Both the position numbers and the translations under genes were made by a program. A stretch of DNA of 64,000 nucleotides from positions 1-64,000 of the forward strand of contig NZ_BLZO01000093.1 of NCBI RefSeq assembly GCF_014132355.1. Reading direction: 5' to 3'. This document shows positions 49,106-57,670 of this stretch, piece by piece. The stretch comes from Okeania sp. KiyG1 (lineage in GTDB: Bacteria > Cyanobacteriota > Cyanobacteriia > Cyanobacteriales > Microcoleaceae). The notes under the pieces were generated by a model. The model saw nothing but the letters and a program-made list of their open reading frames with translations. It was not told where the DNA came from and made no database searches. Within the stretch, counting starts at the first letter, position 1; each line of letters opens with the position of its first letter.

Positions 49106-52100
49106 ATGTGGACTCCCTATCTAGAATCAATTTGTCGGGACTATACCAACTGGTGGAAGGTTTATACTCTGACAGATGTGAGGGGAAAAAAGTCTCTTCA
49201 GCAGCAACAAAATATTTCCCCACTGTTGGATTTAGGTTTGATGGTACAAACTGTTGCGGAAGAAAAACAGAGGGAAATACAAGAAGAGAAAATTGAACGG
49301 TTGACGGTTTTGGAGGGTTTGCGCAAATATGCTCCAAATCATGTGTTGTTGGTGGGGCGGCCGGGGTCGGGAAAATCTACTGCTTTGGCCAGATTGTTGT
49401 TGGAGGAGGCAACAAAGTTGATATCCCCCCTTAGTCCCCCCTTGGAAAGGGCGGAAATAAGAGAAACTTCCCTGTTAGAAGAAGCAGAAAAATTGATATC
49501 CCCCCTTAGTCCCCCCTTGGAAAGGGGGGAAACAAGAGAAACTCCTGCCTTTGAGAGTAAGGATGAAGGACAAACAACAGAAACTCCTTTGGAAACAGGG
49601 GAAACAGGAGAAACTCCCCCCTTAGAAAGGGGGGTTGGGGGGGATCGAAAACCGGATACTTCCGCAACAGCAAACACACAAATTGATAGTTCTTCTATTT
49701 CCGAGGCAGAGAAATTGAGATCCCCCCTTAGTCCCCCCTTGAGAAGGGGGGAAACAAGAGAAACTCCTGCCTTTGAGAGTAAGGATGAAGGACAAACAAC
49801 AGAAACTTCTTTGGGAACAGGGGAAACAGGAGAAACTCCCCCCTTAGAAAGGGGGGTTGGGGGGGATAAACCCAAAATTCCCATCCTCATCGAACTCCGC
49901 TACAGTCAATCTTCCATACTTTCCAGAATTCAAGCTTTTATCCACAAACACCACCCCACCATAAATATAGATACAGCAACTCTAGAAACTTTGCTCCGTC
50001 AAGGTGAATTTTTGCTGCTCTTCGATGGGTTTAACGAGATGGCATCGGAAGCGGCACGACAACTCTTAAGAATGTTTCGGCAAGACTACCCCAAAACTGC
50101 TATGGTGTTTACCACGCGATATTTGAGTCTGGGGGGAGATTTGGGGATTGAGAAAAAGTTGGAAATGCAGCCTCTGACTGAATCTCAAATGCAGGAATTT
50201 ATCTGTGCTTATTTGCCGGAGCATGGTGAAAATTTATGGCAGCAGTTGCAGGGGAGGTTGCGGGAGTTGGGGGAAACTCCGATGTTTTTGTTGATGTTGT
50301 GTTCGGTGTTTGGCTATCACAAGGTAATACCTGCTAATCTGGGGTTGGTGTTTCGGAGTTTTACTCAGACTTATAGTGGTCGCCTCAAGCAAGATGTTCC
50401 CGTTGATGAAAGTTCTCGACGTTGGTGGGATAGGTTATTGCAGGAGTTGGCGTGGGTGATGACGAATGGGGTGTCGAAAACTGAGATTATGGTTGCTATT
50501 TCTCGCCCAAAAGCTGAGGCGGTATTGACGGAGTTTTTGCGAGGGGAGGTGGTAGCTCCGACTGACTGTGCGATGCGTTGGTTGGAGGATTTATTGGAGC
50601 ATCATTTGATTCAGGTGGGAGATGATGGTCAGATTTCGTTTCGTCATCAATTGTTGCAGGAGTATTATGCGGCGGAAAGGTTGTTGTGGCAGTTGTCTGG
50701 TTTGAGTGACTATGAGTTGCAGTGGGATTATTTGAATTATTTGAAGTGGACGGAAGTTGTGGGGTTGATGTTGGGGTTGGTGGAGGATGAGGAGTTGGCA
50801 GTGCGGGTGGTAAGGTTGGCGTTGGAGGTTGATTGGTTTTTGGGTGCGAGGTTGGTGGGAGAGGTGCAAGGGAGGTTTCAGGAGCGGGTGTTTGTGGAGG
50901 TTGAGGGGTTGGAGTTGCCTGGGTTGGTAAAGGTTGAGTTGGCAGGGTTAACGAAGTCAGATGTTGCTATTCCAGGGTTGGTTAAATCTCTAGAAGACTC
51001 AGACTTTTATGTGCGTGGGAGAACAGCAGATGCTCTGGGTAAAATAGGTTCGGAAACTGCAATTGAGGGATTAATTCCACTCTTAGAAGACTCAGACTCT
51101 GAGGTGCGTAGGAATGCAGCAGATGCTCTGGATAAAATAGGTTCAAAAACTGCAATTGAGAGATTAATTCTACTCCTAGAAGACTCAGACTCTTCTGTGC
51201 GTTGGAGTGCAGTAGATGCTCTGGGTAAAATAGGTTCAAAAACTGCAATTGAGAGATTAATTCCACTCCTAGAAGACTCAGACTGGGACATGGGTAGGAA
51301 TGCAGCAGAAGCTCTGGGTAAAATAGGTTCGGAAACTGCAATTGAGGAATTAATTCCACTCCTAAAAGACTCAGATAAATATGTGCGTAGGAATGCAGCA
51401 TATGCTCTGGGTATAATAGGTTCGGAAACTGCAATTGAGGAATTAATTCCACTCCTAAAAGACTCAGACTCTAGTTTATGTATGAGTGCAACAGATGTTC
51501 TGGGTAAAATAGGTAAAGAATATGCGCGTAGGAATGCAGCAGAAGATCTAGGTAAAATAGGTTCAGAAACTGCAATTGAGGGATTAATTCCACCCATAGA
51601 AGACATTGTCCGAAAAGAAATTGAGAGATTAATTCCAGTCCTAGAAGACTCAGACTATTTTGTGCATAGTAGTGCAGCAGAAGCTCTGGGTAAAATAGGT
51701 TCGGAAACTGCAATTGAGGAATTAATTCCACTCCTAAAAGACTCAGACTTTTCTGTGCGTAGGAATGCAGCATATGCTCTGGGTATAATAGGTTCGGAAA
51801 AAGCAATTGAGGAATTAATTCCACTCCTAAAAGACTCAGACTTTTCTGTGCGTAGGAATGCAGCATATGCTCTGGGTATAATAGGTTCGGAAACTGCAAT
51901 TGAGGGATTAATTCCACTCCTAAAAGACTCAGACTTTTCTGTGCGTAGGAATGCAGCATATGCTCTGGGTATAATAGGTTCGGAAACTGCAATTGAGGGA
52001 TTAATTCCACTCCTAAAAGACTCAGACTTTTCTGTGCGTAAGAGAGCAGCAAATGCTCTGGGTATAATAGGTTCGGAAAAAGCAATTGAGGGATTAATTC

Positions 52101-53671
52101 CACTCCTAGAAGACTCAGACCCTGATGTGCGTAGGAATGCAGCAGAAGCTCTGGGTAAAATAGGTTCGGAAAAAGCAATTGAGGAATTAATTCCACTCCT
52201 AGAAGACTCAGACCCTGATGTGCGTAGGAATGCAGCAGAAGCTCTGGGTAAAATAGGTTCGGAAAAAGCAATTGAGGAATTAATTTCACTCCTAAAAGAC
52301 TCAAACAAATATGTGGTGGAGAAAGCAGCAGAAGCTCTGGGTAAAATAGGTTCGGAAAAAGCAATTGAGGAATTAATTCCACTCCTAGAAGACTCAGACT
52401 CTTCTGTGCGTAGTAGTGCAGCAAATGCTCTGGGTAAAATAGGTTCGGAAAAAGCAATTGAGGAATTAATTCCACTCCTAGAAGACTCAGACTCTTCTGT
52501 GCGTAGTAGTGCAGCAAATGCTCTGGGTAAAATAGGTTCCAAAAACACAATTGTTGAGTTAACAAAAAAACTACAAAATGATAGTTTTATTAGGCAAAAA
52601 GTTTTTCATAAGCTAATGCTGTCTCAAACCATCGAAACCATTCAAACCATCCAACAACGCTTTCAATACTACAAACAAACCCCCAAAATACCCATGTCTA
52701 AAACACTTTCTCACAACTACGCCCTACTAATAGGAGTCGGCAACTGCAAATACCCCAACTGGTCACTTCCCGTCACAGTCAAAGACGTTCAAGCCATCAA
52801 ATCATTCCTCATAAAACCTGACTTATGTGGTTACATTGACAATGAAAATTATCTCCGCTTCCTCTGCAATGAACAAGCAACAAAACAAAACATTTTAGAC
52901 AATTTAAACTGGCTCCAACAACAAGCAAAAAACGACCCAGAAGCAACAATATTAGTCTATTATTCCGGTCATGGTTGGCTAGATAAATCAACCCAAAACT
53001 ATTATTTAATCCCCCACGACACCAGTCCGGTAAGACTACAAAAAACAGCATTACCAGCAACAGACTTTAACAACGCCCTCCAGCAAATATCCGCCCAAAA
53101 ACTATTAGTAATTATAGATAGTTGTCACGCCCAAGGAATGGCAACTGCTAAAGAAACAGAGGAACTAGAATTACCGGAAAACTTCAGTCAAACCGCCCTC
53201 CCGAAAAACTTAATAGATGAATTAAGAAAAGGAACAGGGCGAGCAGTATTCACCTCATCCACAGGAGAGGAGTCATCATGGATACGCTCCGATGGAAAAA
53301 TGAGTATCTACACAGACCATTTTCTGGAAGCATTACATGGTGGTGGCAATAAACCAGGAGATAAATTTGTCACTGTTTCCAATTTAATGAATTATGTCGG
53401 AAAAACTGTTCCTGAAAGCGCTCGACAATTAGGGGAAAAACAAACTCCTATTTTTGACTTTTCCCAAACAGAAGATTTTCCGGTAGCGTTATTGTGTGGG
53501 GGTAAAGGTTTACCGGATGGTGGGTGGGAAGAGGTTAAGTCAGAAGTTCGGGAGAATATTAGTAATGTGATAACAGTAGAGAGAGGTATCGCTGCTGGCC
53601 GAGATGTTAATAATAAGAATATGAATCAAATCTTTATTGAAAAGCTAGAAGGAGAAGCAAAATTTAGTTAG
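49106..53671 (+). CDS. NACHT NTPase with HEAT repeats and C-terminal metacaspase
   Basis: The ATG at 49106 (MWTPYLESICRDYTNWWKVY) is chosen over a TTG at 49091 because it matches the usual start of this family. Domains in order: N-terminal helix bundle; NACHT with P-loop VGRPGSGKSTALA (about residues 82-94) and Walker B FLLLFDGFNEM (~302-312); a helical part; sixteen PBS-lyase HEAT-like repeats of 31 residues (~622-1147, e.g. SETAIEELIPLLKDSDFSVR); and a caspase/peptidase C14 domain from HNYALLIGVGNCKYPNW. The catalytic His is in YYSGHGW and the catalytic Cys in IIDSCHAQG. A ~150-residue low-complexity insert follows the P-loop helix and derives from intergenic repeats. The likely role, a nucleotide-switched sensor releasing a protease for cell death or defence, is inference. 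Confidence 0.9.
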   Translation: MWTPYLESICRDYTNWWKVYTLTDVRGKKSLQQQQNISPLLDLGLMVQTVAEEKQREIQEEKIERLTVLEGLRKYAPNHVLLVGRPGSGKSTALARLLLEEATKLISPLSPPLERAEIRETSLLEEAEKLISPLSPPLERGETRETPAFESKDEGQTTETPLETGETGETPPLERGVGGDRKPDTSATANTQIDSSSISEAEKLRSPLSPPLRRGETRETPAFESKDEGQTTETSLGTGETGETPPLERGVGGDKPKIPILIELRYSQSSILSRIQAFIHKHHPTINIDTATLETLLRQGEFLLLFDGFNEMASEAARQLLRMFRQDYPKTAMVFTTRYLSLGGDLGIEKKLEMQPLTESQMQEFICAYLPEHGENLWQQLQGRLRELGETPMFLLMLCSVFGYHKVIPANLGLVFRSFTQTYSGRLKQDVPVDESSRRWWDRLLQELAWVMTNGVSKTEIMVAISRPKAEAVLTEFLRGEVVAPTDCAMRWLEDLLEHHLIQVGDDGQISFRHQLLQEYYAAERLLWQLSGLSDYELQWDYLNYLKWTEVVGLMLGLVEDEELAVRVVRLALEVDWFLGARLVGEVQGRFQERVFVEVEGLELPGLVKVELAGLTKSDVAIPGLVKSLEDSDFYVRGRTADALGKIGSETAIEGLIPLLEDSDSEVRRNAADALDKIGSKTAIERLILLLEDSDSSVRWSAVDALGKIGSKTAIERLIPLLEDSDWDMGRNAAEALGKIGSETAIEELIPLLKDSDKYVRRNAAYALGIIGSETAIEELIPLLKDSDSSLCMSATDVLGKIGKEYARRNAAEDLGKIGSETAIEGLIPPIEDIVRKEIERLIPVLEDSDYFVHSSAAEALGKIGSETAIEELIPLLKDSDFSVRRNAAYALGIIGSEKAIEELIPLLKDSDFSVRRNAAYALGIIGSETAIEGLIPLLKDSDFSVRRNAAYALGIIGSETAIEGLIPLLKDSDFSVRKRAANALGIIGSEKAIEGLIPLLEDSDPDVRRNAAEALGKIGSEKAIEELIPLLEDSDPDVRRNAAEALGKIGSEKAIEELISLLKDSNKYVVEKAAEALGKIGSEKAIEELIPLLEDSDSSVRSSAANALGKIGSEKAIEELIPLLEDSDSSVRSSAANALGKIGSKNTIVELTKKLQNDSFIRQKVFHKLMLSQTIETIQTIQQRFQYYKQTPKIPMSKTLSHNYALLIGVGNCKYPNWSLPVTVKDVQAIKSFLIKPDLCGYIDNENYLRFLCNEQATKQNILDNLNWLQQQAKNDPEATILVYYSGHGWLDKSTQNYYLIPHDTSPVRLQKTALPATDFNNALQQISAQKLLVIIDSCHAQGMATAKETEELELPENFSQTALPKNLIDELRKGTGRAVFTSSTGEESSWIRSDGKMSIYTDHFLEALHGGGNKPGDKFVTVSNLMNYVGKTVPESARQLGEKQTPIFDFSQTEDFPVALLCGGKGLPDGGWEEVKSEVRENISNVITVERGIAAGRDVNNKNMNQIFIEKLEGEAKFS
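49412..49868 (+). repeat. Intergenic repeat modules translated within the NACHT gene
   Basis: The module ATCCCCCCTTAGTCCCCCCT then TGGAAAGGGGGGA (protein ISPLSPPLERG), its partner CCCCCCTTAGAAAGGGGGG (protein PPLERGVGGD) and a GGAGAAACTCC spacer recur. A composite of ~160 bp occurs twice (about 49480-49636 and 49706-49866). Related G/C-run palindromes lie in non-coding DNA at 37354 and 39387. All copies keep the frame, and the flanking protein (LLLEEA before, KPKIPILIELRYSQ after) would join smoothly without them. Confidence 0.85.
50970..52545 (+). repeat. 93-bp coding repeats (HEAT)
   Basis: Sixteen HEAT units share long blocks at DNA level (GCTCTGGGTATAATAGGTTC, GAATTAATTCCACTCCTAAA), and several neighbours are almost identical. 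This indicates recent expansion or gene conversion. Two irregular places occur: a shortened unit at about 51510-51560 and a modified one at 51590-51650. Minus-strand frames here are mirror images of the repeats. Confidence 0.9.
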
Positions 53672-53921
53672 TAGTAGGGGCGGGTTCCGCGTTAAGTTAA
53701 CAAGGTTGACCACCAGATCAGATAAACCCGCCCCCAATGATATAATGCGTTCCAAAAGTTTCAGTTATGCTTGGGTTGGGTGATCGCTTCACCTAACCTA
53801 CTGGAGTGACACAGTGAATTTGGTGCGTTATTATTGGGGCGGGGGCGGGTTTACCCAGTTAGGGTGGAACCCGCCCCTACGAGCGGAACCCGCCCCTACG
53901 ACCTGACTCCTTCGTTGTTAT

Positions 53922-54764
53922 TTACACTAGCCAATTTCTTAATTTTGCTGATAATAAATCTATTATTGAAGTTGCCAATATTAAAATAATTAAAATTGCA
54001 CAAACTTTTTGATACAAAAATGAACCAAAACTTTGATAAAGAGATACTCCTATACCTCCTGCACCTACTATTCCTAATACAGAAGCAGAACGAACATTTG
54101 ATTCAAAACGATACAAGACGAAGGAAGTCCATAATGGCATTACTTGAGGAATTACTCCAAAGATAATTTCCTGAATTTTACTAGCACCTGTAGCACGAAT
54201 ACCTTCAACGGGACCAGGTTCAATTGACTCCACTGCTTCTGAAAAAAGTTTTCCTAAAGTACCTGCTGTATGTACAAATAAAGCTAAAACACCAGCAAAG
54301 GGACCTAAACCAACAGCTACTACAAATATTAGAGCAAATACCACTTCATTAATTGCTCGCATGGCGTCTAAAATTCGACGTATAGGTTGTACAATCCAAA
54401 TTGGACACATATTTTCTGATGCCAAAATGGAAAATGGAACGGCGAAAATTGCTGCTAAAATAGTTCCCCAAAGACCCATTGAAATAGTAATTATTGTGTC
54501 TTCTAAATAAATTTTCCAATCGGAAAAATCAGGGGGAAAATATGATTGAATATACTCAACCATATTACCGCTTTTTTGGAATAAATTTAAAAAGTTTATT
54601 TCACTTTGTAGAGCAGAAAAAACTAGAATAATTAAAGCACCCAATACAAACATTATGCGAGTATTAGTAACTCGTTTCTTTTCTTGGGCTAACATTTCTA
54701 TAACTGCTGGAGTAGCGATAATAGTTCGGTCGATAGAGTGAAAATTATTAGTTATTTTGTTCAT
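53922..54764 (-). CDS. phnE: Phosphonate ABC transporter permease
   Basis: PhnE forms the membrane channel of the PhnCDE importer for phosphonates. The 280-residue protein has an N-terminal helix (IMFVLGALIILVFSALQ), the conserved segment LEDTIITISMGLWGTILAAIFAVP and further helices. The EAA loop that docks the ATPase reads EAVESIEPGPVEGIRATGAS, then FGVIPQVMPLWTSF. The ending is IIDLLSAKLRNWLV. It is downstream of phnC on the same strand, but 577 bp of repeats, including a MITE with target duplication, separate them. The substrate-binding gene phnD is not found in the window. Confidence 0.92.
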   Translation of the reverse strand: MNKITNNFHSIDRTIIATPAVIEMLAQEKKRVTNTRIMFVLGALIILVFSALQSEINFLNLFQKSGNMVEYIQSYFPPDFSDWKIYLEDTIITISMGLWGTILAAIFAVPFSILASENMCPIWIVQPIRRILDAMRAINEVVFALIFVVAVGLGPFAGVLALFVHTAGTLGKLFSEAVESIEPGPVEGIRATGASKIQEIIFGVIPQVMPLWTSFVLYRFESNVRSASVLGIVGAGGIGVSLYQSFGSFLYQKVCAILIILILATSIIDLLSAKLRNWLV

Positions 54765-55341
54765 TTTTATTTATATCTTTCTACACATAAAATTCAATTA
54801 TAAATTCTGAATTATTTTTTTATTTAGTCATCTTAAGATGACTTAAACTATTAGCCAAGGATTTCAATCCTGGCGTTGCTGATTATGAGTATAATTTTGC
54901 CCCCCTAGCCCCCCAAAATTGGGGGGAATAAAACTCTAAAAGTCCCCCAAAATTGGGGGATTTAGGGGGCTTTACCAGAACGAAACAATCGCACATTCAT
55001 ACTTCAATTCAGCAACGCCTCAATCCTTGGCGAACTTGGCGAACCATGTCATCTTGGGGAACCATATCATCCGCCAAGAAATTTATTTCTTGGCTCAAAG
55101 CAGAAGTCATCTCAAGATGACTAAAGATAGCTAATTTATTATGGCTAATTAATGAGACCTGATATAATATAATATTCGGATAATTAGTGATAAAAAACTT
55201 TCTCCCTTTTAACTTCTTACTTCTTAATTCTTAATTCTTACTTTTGACTTCAAATGGCTTTTGACTTAAAAATTCTTACTTTTGACTTTTGACTTTTGAC
55301 TTTTGACTTATTTTCACAGCCTTGAATATTTGATAAATTAA
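54765..55341. other. Repeat-filled gap between phnC and phnE
   Basis: Outer inverted segments GTCATCTTAAGATGAC (about 54826) and GTCATCTCAAGATGAC (about 55109) frame the region. Inside lies CCAAGGATTTCAATCCTTGG, into which the MITE at 54872 has landed. After 55140 come AAAGTCAAAAGTC-type runs. No phnD frame or remnant is seen. Confidence 0.6.
54872..55019. mobile_element. 148-bp MITE with 8-bp target duplication
   Basis: The ends GGCGTTGCTGATT and AATTCAGCAACGCC are inverted. TCAATCCT immediately precedes (54864-54871) and follows (55020-55027) the element. Removing the element and one copy restores the palindrome CCAAGGATTTCAATCCTTGG. The inside holds CCCCCCTAGCCCCCCAAAA and its inverse. 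Confidence 0.85.
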
Positions 55342-56136
55342 CTATACTAATTCTCCATGACCTTTCAATATTAGTTCTTCTGCCGCTGCACCATAAAGTT
55401 CGTCAAGTCTACGATCGCTAAGATTAACTGTTGGATTGTCAAATACAACTTCTCCATTTCTCAGAGCAATAGTACGTTCAAAATACCGACGTACCATTTG
55501 AACTTGATGTAGAGAACTAACAACAGTAATATTATTTTCTCGGTTGAGTTCGCACAATAATTCCATTATCTTCCGAGCAGACTCCGGGTCTAGGGAAGCT
55601 ATAGGTTCATCTGCTAGAATAATTTTAGCTCCCTGTACTAAACAACGAGCGATCGCTACCCTTTGTTGTTGTCCTCCAGAAAGTTGGGCTGCTTTTTTAT
55701 AAGCTTGTTCTAAAATTCCTACTCTTTCCAATGCAGCAAGTGCCTGTATTTTTTGCTCTTTTGTAAATAGACGTAGTGCGGAATTGACAAGAGACATTTG
55801 CCCCAAATTTCCCACTAAAACATTGTCTATTACTGTTAGTCGTTTGACCAAATTAAATTGCTGAAAAATGCAACCTATTTGGCAACGTAATTTTCTAATG
55901 TGCGAGTGAAAAACGCCATCTGTTTGTAAAGCTGTACCATATATGTAAACGGTACCTTTATCTCCTTGCTCTAAACCATTTATCAGTCGTAGTAAAGTAG
56001 ATTTTCCCGAACCAGAAGCACCAACTAAACCCACCATTTCTCCTGCTTCAACACAGATATTAACTTGCTGCAAAGCAGGTTTTCCTTTAAAATTTTTATC
56101 AAGATTCTTAACTTCTATAGCGCTGTTTTTAGACAT
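55342..56136 (-). CDS. phnC: Phosphonate ABC transporter ATP-binding protein
   Basis: PhnC powers phosphonate import. The 264-residue ATPase has the P-loop GASGSGKSTLLRLINGLEQG, Q-loop CIFQQFNLVKRLTVIDNVLVG (the phosphonate-type form with NLVKRL), signature AQLSGGQQQRVAIAR, Walker B IILADEPIASLDP and the H-loop SSLHQ. The C-terminus (DRRLDELYGAAAEE) is typical of PhnC. It is the first gene of a leftward phnC-phnE pair. The usual phnD is absent between them and upstream as far as the cyanophycinase gene, which runs the opposite way. Confidence 0.93.
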   Translation of the reverse strand: MSKNSAIEVKNLDKNFKGKPALQQVNICVEAGEMVGLVGASGSGKSTLLRLINGLEQGDKGTVYIYGTALQTDGVFHSHIRKLRCQIGCIFQQFNLVKRLTVIDNVLVGNLGQMSLVNSALRLFTKEQKIQALAALERVGILEQAYKKAAQLSGGQQQRVAIARCLVQGAKIILADEPIASLDPESARKIMELLCELNRENNITVVSSLHQVQMVRRYFERTIALRNGEVVFDNPTVNLSDRRLDELYGAAAEELILKGHGELV

Positions 56137-56635
56137 TTATATTATAAATTATTAGCAAAACTAATATATATTAGAGCTTTTAGGTTAATTTTAGGTTATC
56201 TTTCAGTAAAAAAACCATAAATCAATAGACATCTCACCCAAAAGAGGGAATAGTGAATAGGGAATAGGGAACCCACCCTAGCCCCTCCCTCCCAGGAGGG
56301 GAGTAATTGATAATTTATGTACGATAATTGATTTTATTTTTTATTTTTACCAGATGTCTAATAGACATATCCAAAAAAGAAAAGAATAGACTTTTTGCAA
56401 AAGTAGGCAACAAGGAAGAAAATTGCTGAAAAAAGACACAAAAAAATCTATAGCAACCGCCTGGTTGGTGTTTGACAATTAGTGCGAGCATCTTGCTCGC
56501 GTTATGAATCATCATAATTACCCAATGTCCTAACTATAGTGGCGACTGCTATATAATTGTAATTTCCAATTCTATGTCTAATTTATTCTATTATTTAATT
56601 GACATAAAATACCATTCGGACAATTATCTAAATCT
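56137..56635. other. Intergenic repeats between divergent phnC and cyanophycinase genes
   Basis: Contains the ATAGACATCT / AGATGTCTAATAGACAT repeat found elsewhere (24165, 35745) and GGGAACCCACCCTAGCCCCT. No gene is supported. Confidence 0.45.
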
Positions 56636-57670
56636 ATGAAGTTTATTTCTTTCTCTTATTTGTTTTTGTTGCTAACTTCCCTATCCAGAAAATTACTTAA
56701 AGTCATAGTAATGTTCTGTTTAATAATTACCATTGTATTGATTTTTCCTACCCAGGCAAAAAGCGACAGTTATTTAGAAAATTCTATTAATCTAAGTTTA
56801 ATGTACAGTGGCCCAGCTTATAATTTTGGTGGTGGTGGCCTTGATATAGACTCTGCAATTCAGTGGATGATTAATCAAGTCCGAGGATGCAATTCTTGTA
56901 CTGAGAAAGTAGATGTGATTGTCATTCGTGACTCAGGTAGCGACGCCTATAATCAACCAATTCTAGCTATGGATGGGGTGGACTCAGTGGAAACTCTGAT
57001 AATTTCCGACCGAAAAGATGCTCAAAAACGGAATATAATAAACCAAATTGAGAATGCCGAAGTAATTTTTTTTGCAGGTGGCGACCAGTGTCAATACCTG
57101 CGGAATTATCGAAATACAGCAGTGGATAAAGTTGTTAATTCTGTTATTGCCAAAGATGGGGCAGTAGGCGGTACCAGTGCTGGTGCAATGATTCAAAGTC
57201 ATTTTGTCTTTAATGCTTGTTCTGAGACGGTAACCAGTAAAACTGCACTAAATGACCCTTATGAAGATATTTCTCTTGACGAAGGTTTGTTTTACAGGCA
57301 AAATTTTCAGGGAACTATTATAGATACTCACTTCCATGAGCGCGATCGCATGGGTAGGTTAATGACGTTTGTTGCTCGTTTACTCAGAGATGGAATATCT
57401 GATACTGCTTTAGGTATTGGTATTGATGAGGATACTTCGTTAATTGTTGATAAAAGTGGTTTAGCTGAAGTAGTTGGAAATGGGTTTGTTTATTTTGTCT
57501 TGGGAGACCATTTTCCAGAGGAATGTAACCCTCAAACTCCATTAACTTTTAGTGGGTTCAAAATCTGGAAAAAAGGAAATGGTGAAACTTTTGATTTGAA
57601 TCATAGACCATCAACTGCTGATTATCAAGTTAGTGTCGAGAATGGAGAACTTGATTCTAGTCCTTATTAG
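56636..57670 (+). CDS. Secreted cyanophycinase-like serine peptidase (S51)
   Basis: Cyanophycinase cleaves cyanophycin, the multi-L-arginyl-poly-Asp nitrogen store, to beta-Asp-Arg. The 344-residue protein has an N-terminal hydrophobic signal (LLKVIVMFCLIITIVLIF with cleavage near TQAKS). The GGG-containing N-terminal segment is SGPAYNFGGGGLDIDSAI. The nucleophile elbow is VGGTSAGAMIQS with the catalytic Ser. The segment IIDTHFHERDRMGRL holds the conserved His and Arg residues. Signal-bearing S51 homologues are distinct from cytoplasmic CphB; substrate outside the cytoplasm is uncertain. It stands divergent from phnC and has no neighbour in operon. Confidence 0.85.
   Translation: MKFISFSYLFLLLTSLSRKLLKVIVMFCLIITIVLIFPTQAKSDSYLENSINLSLMYSGPAYNFGGGGLDIDSAIQWMINQVRGCNSCTEKVDVIVIRDSGSDAYNQPILAMDGVDSVETLIISDRKDAQKRNIINQIENAEVIFFAGGDQCQYLRNYRNTAVDKVVNSVIAKDGAVGGTSAGAMIQSHFVFNACSETVTSKTALNDPYEDISLDEGLFYRQNFQGTIIDTHFHERDRMGRLMTFVARLLRDGISDTALGIGIDEDTSLIVDKSGLAEVVGNGFVYFVLGDHFPEECNPQTPLTFSGFKIWKKGNGETFDLNHRPSTADYQVSVENGELDSSPY

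Noticed and set aside
49339-49890. Minus-strand frame of 183 residues opposite the P-loop region
   Set aside because: It is the inverse of the CCCCCC/GGGGGG palindromic modules and the P-loop coding region, giving repeated SPLLKGGLRGD. The palindromic nature makes both strands open.
50982-52565. Long minus-strand frames (up to 364 residues) opposite the HEAT repeats
   Set aside because: They are mirror frames of the 93-bp coding repeats, with low-complexity LYPEHLLHSYAQ-type sequence and no ribosome site. The plus-strand NACHT-caspase protein is clearly the gene.
54765-55341. A phnD remnant between phnC and phnE
   Set aside because: All of the sequence here can be assigned to inverted repeats, a MITE and AAAGTC runs. 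No binding-protein motif is visible in six frames.
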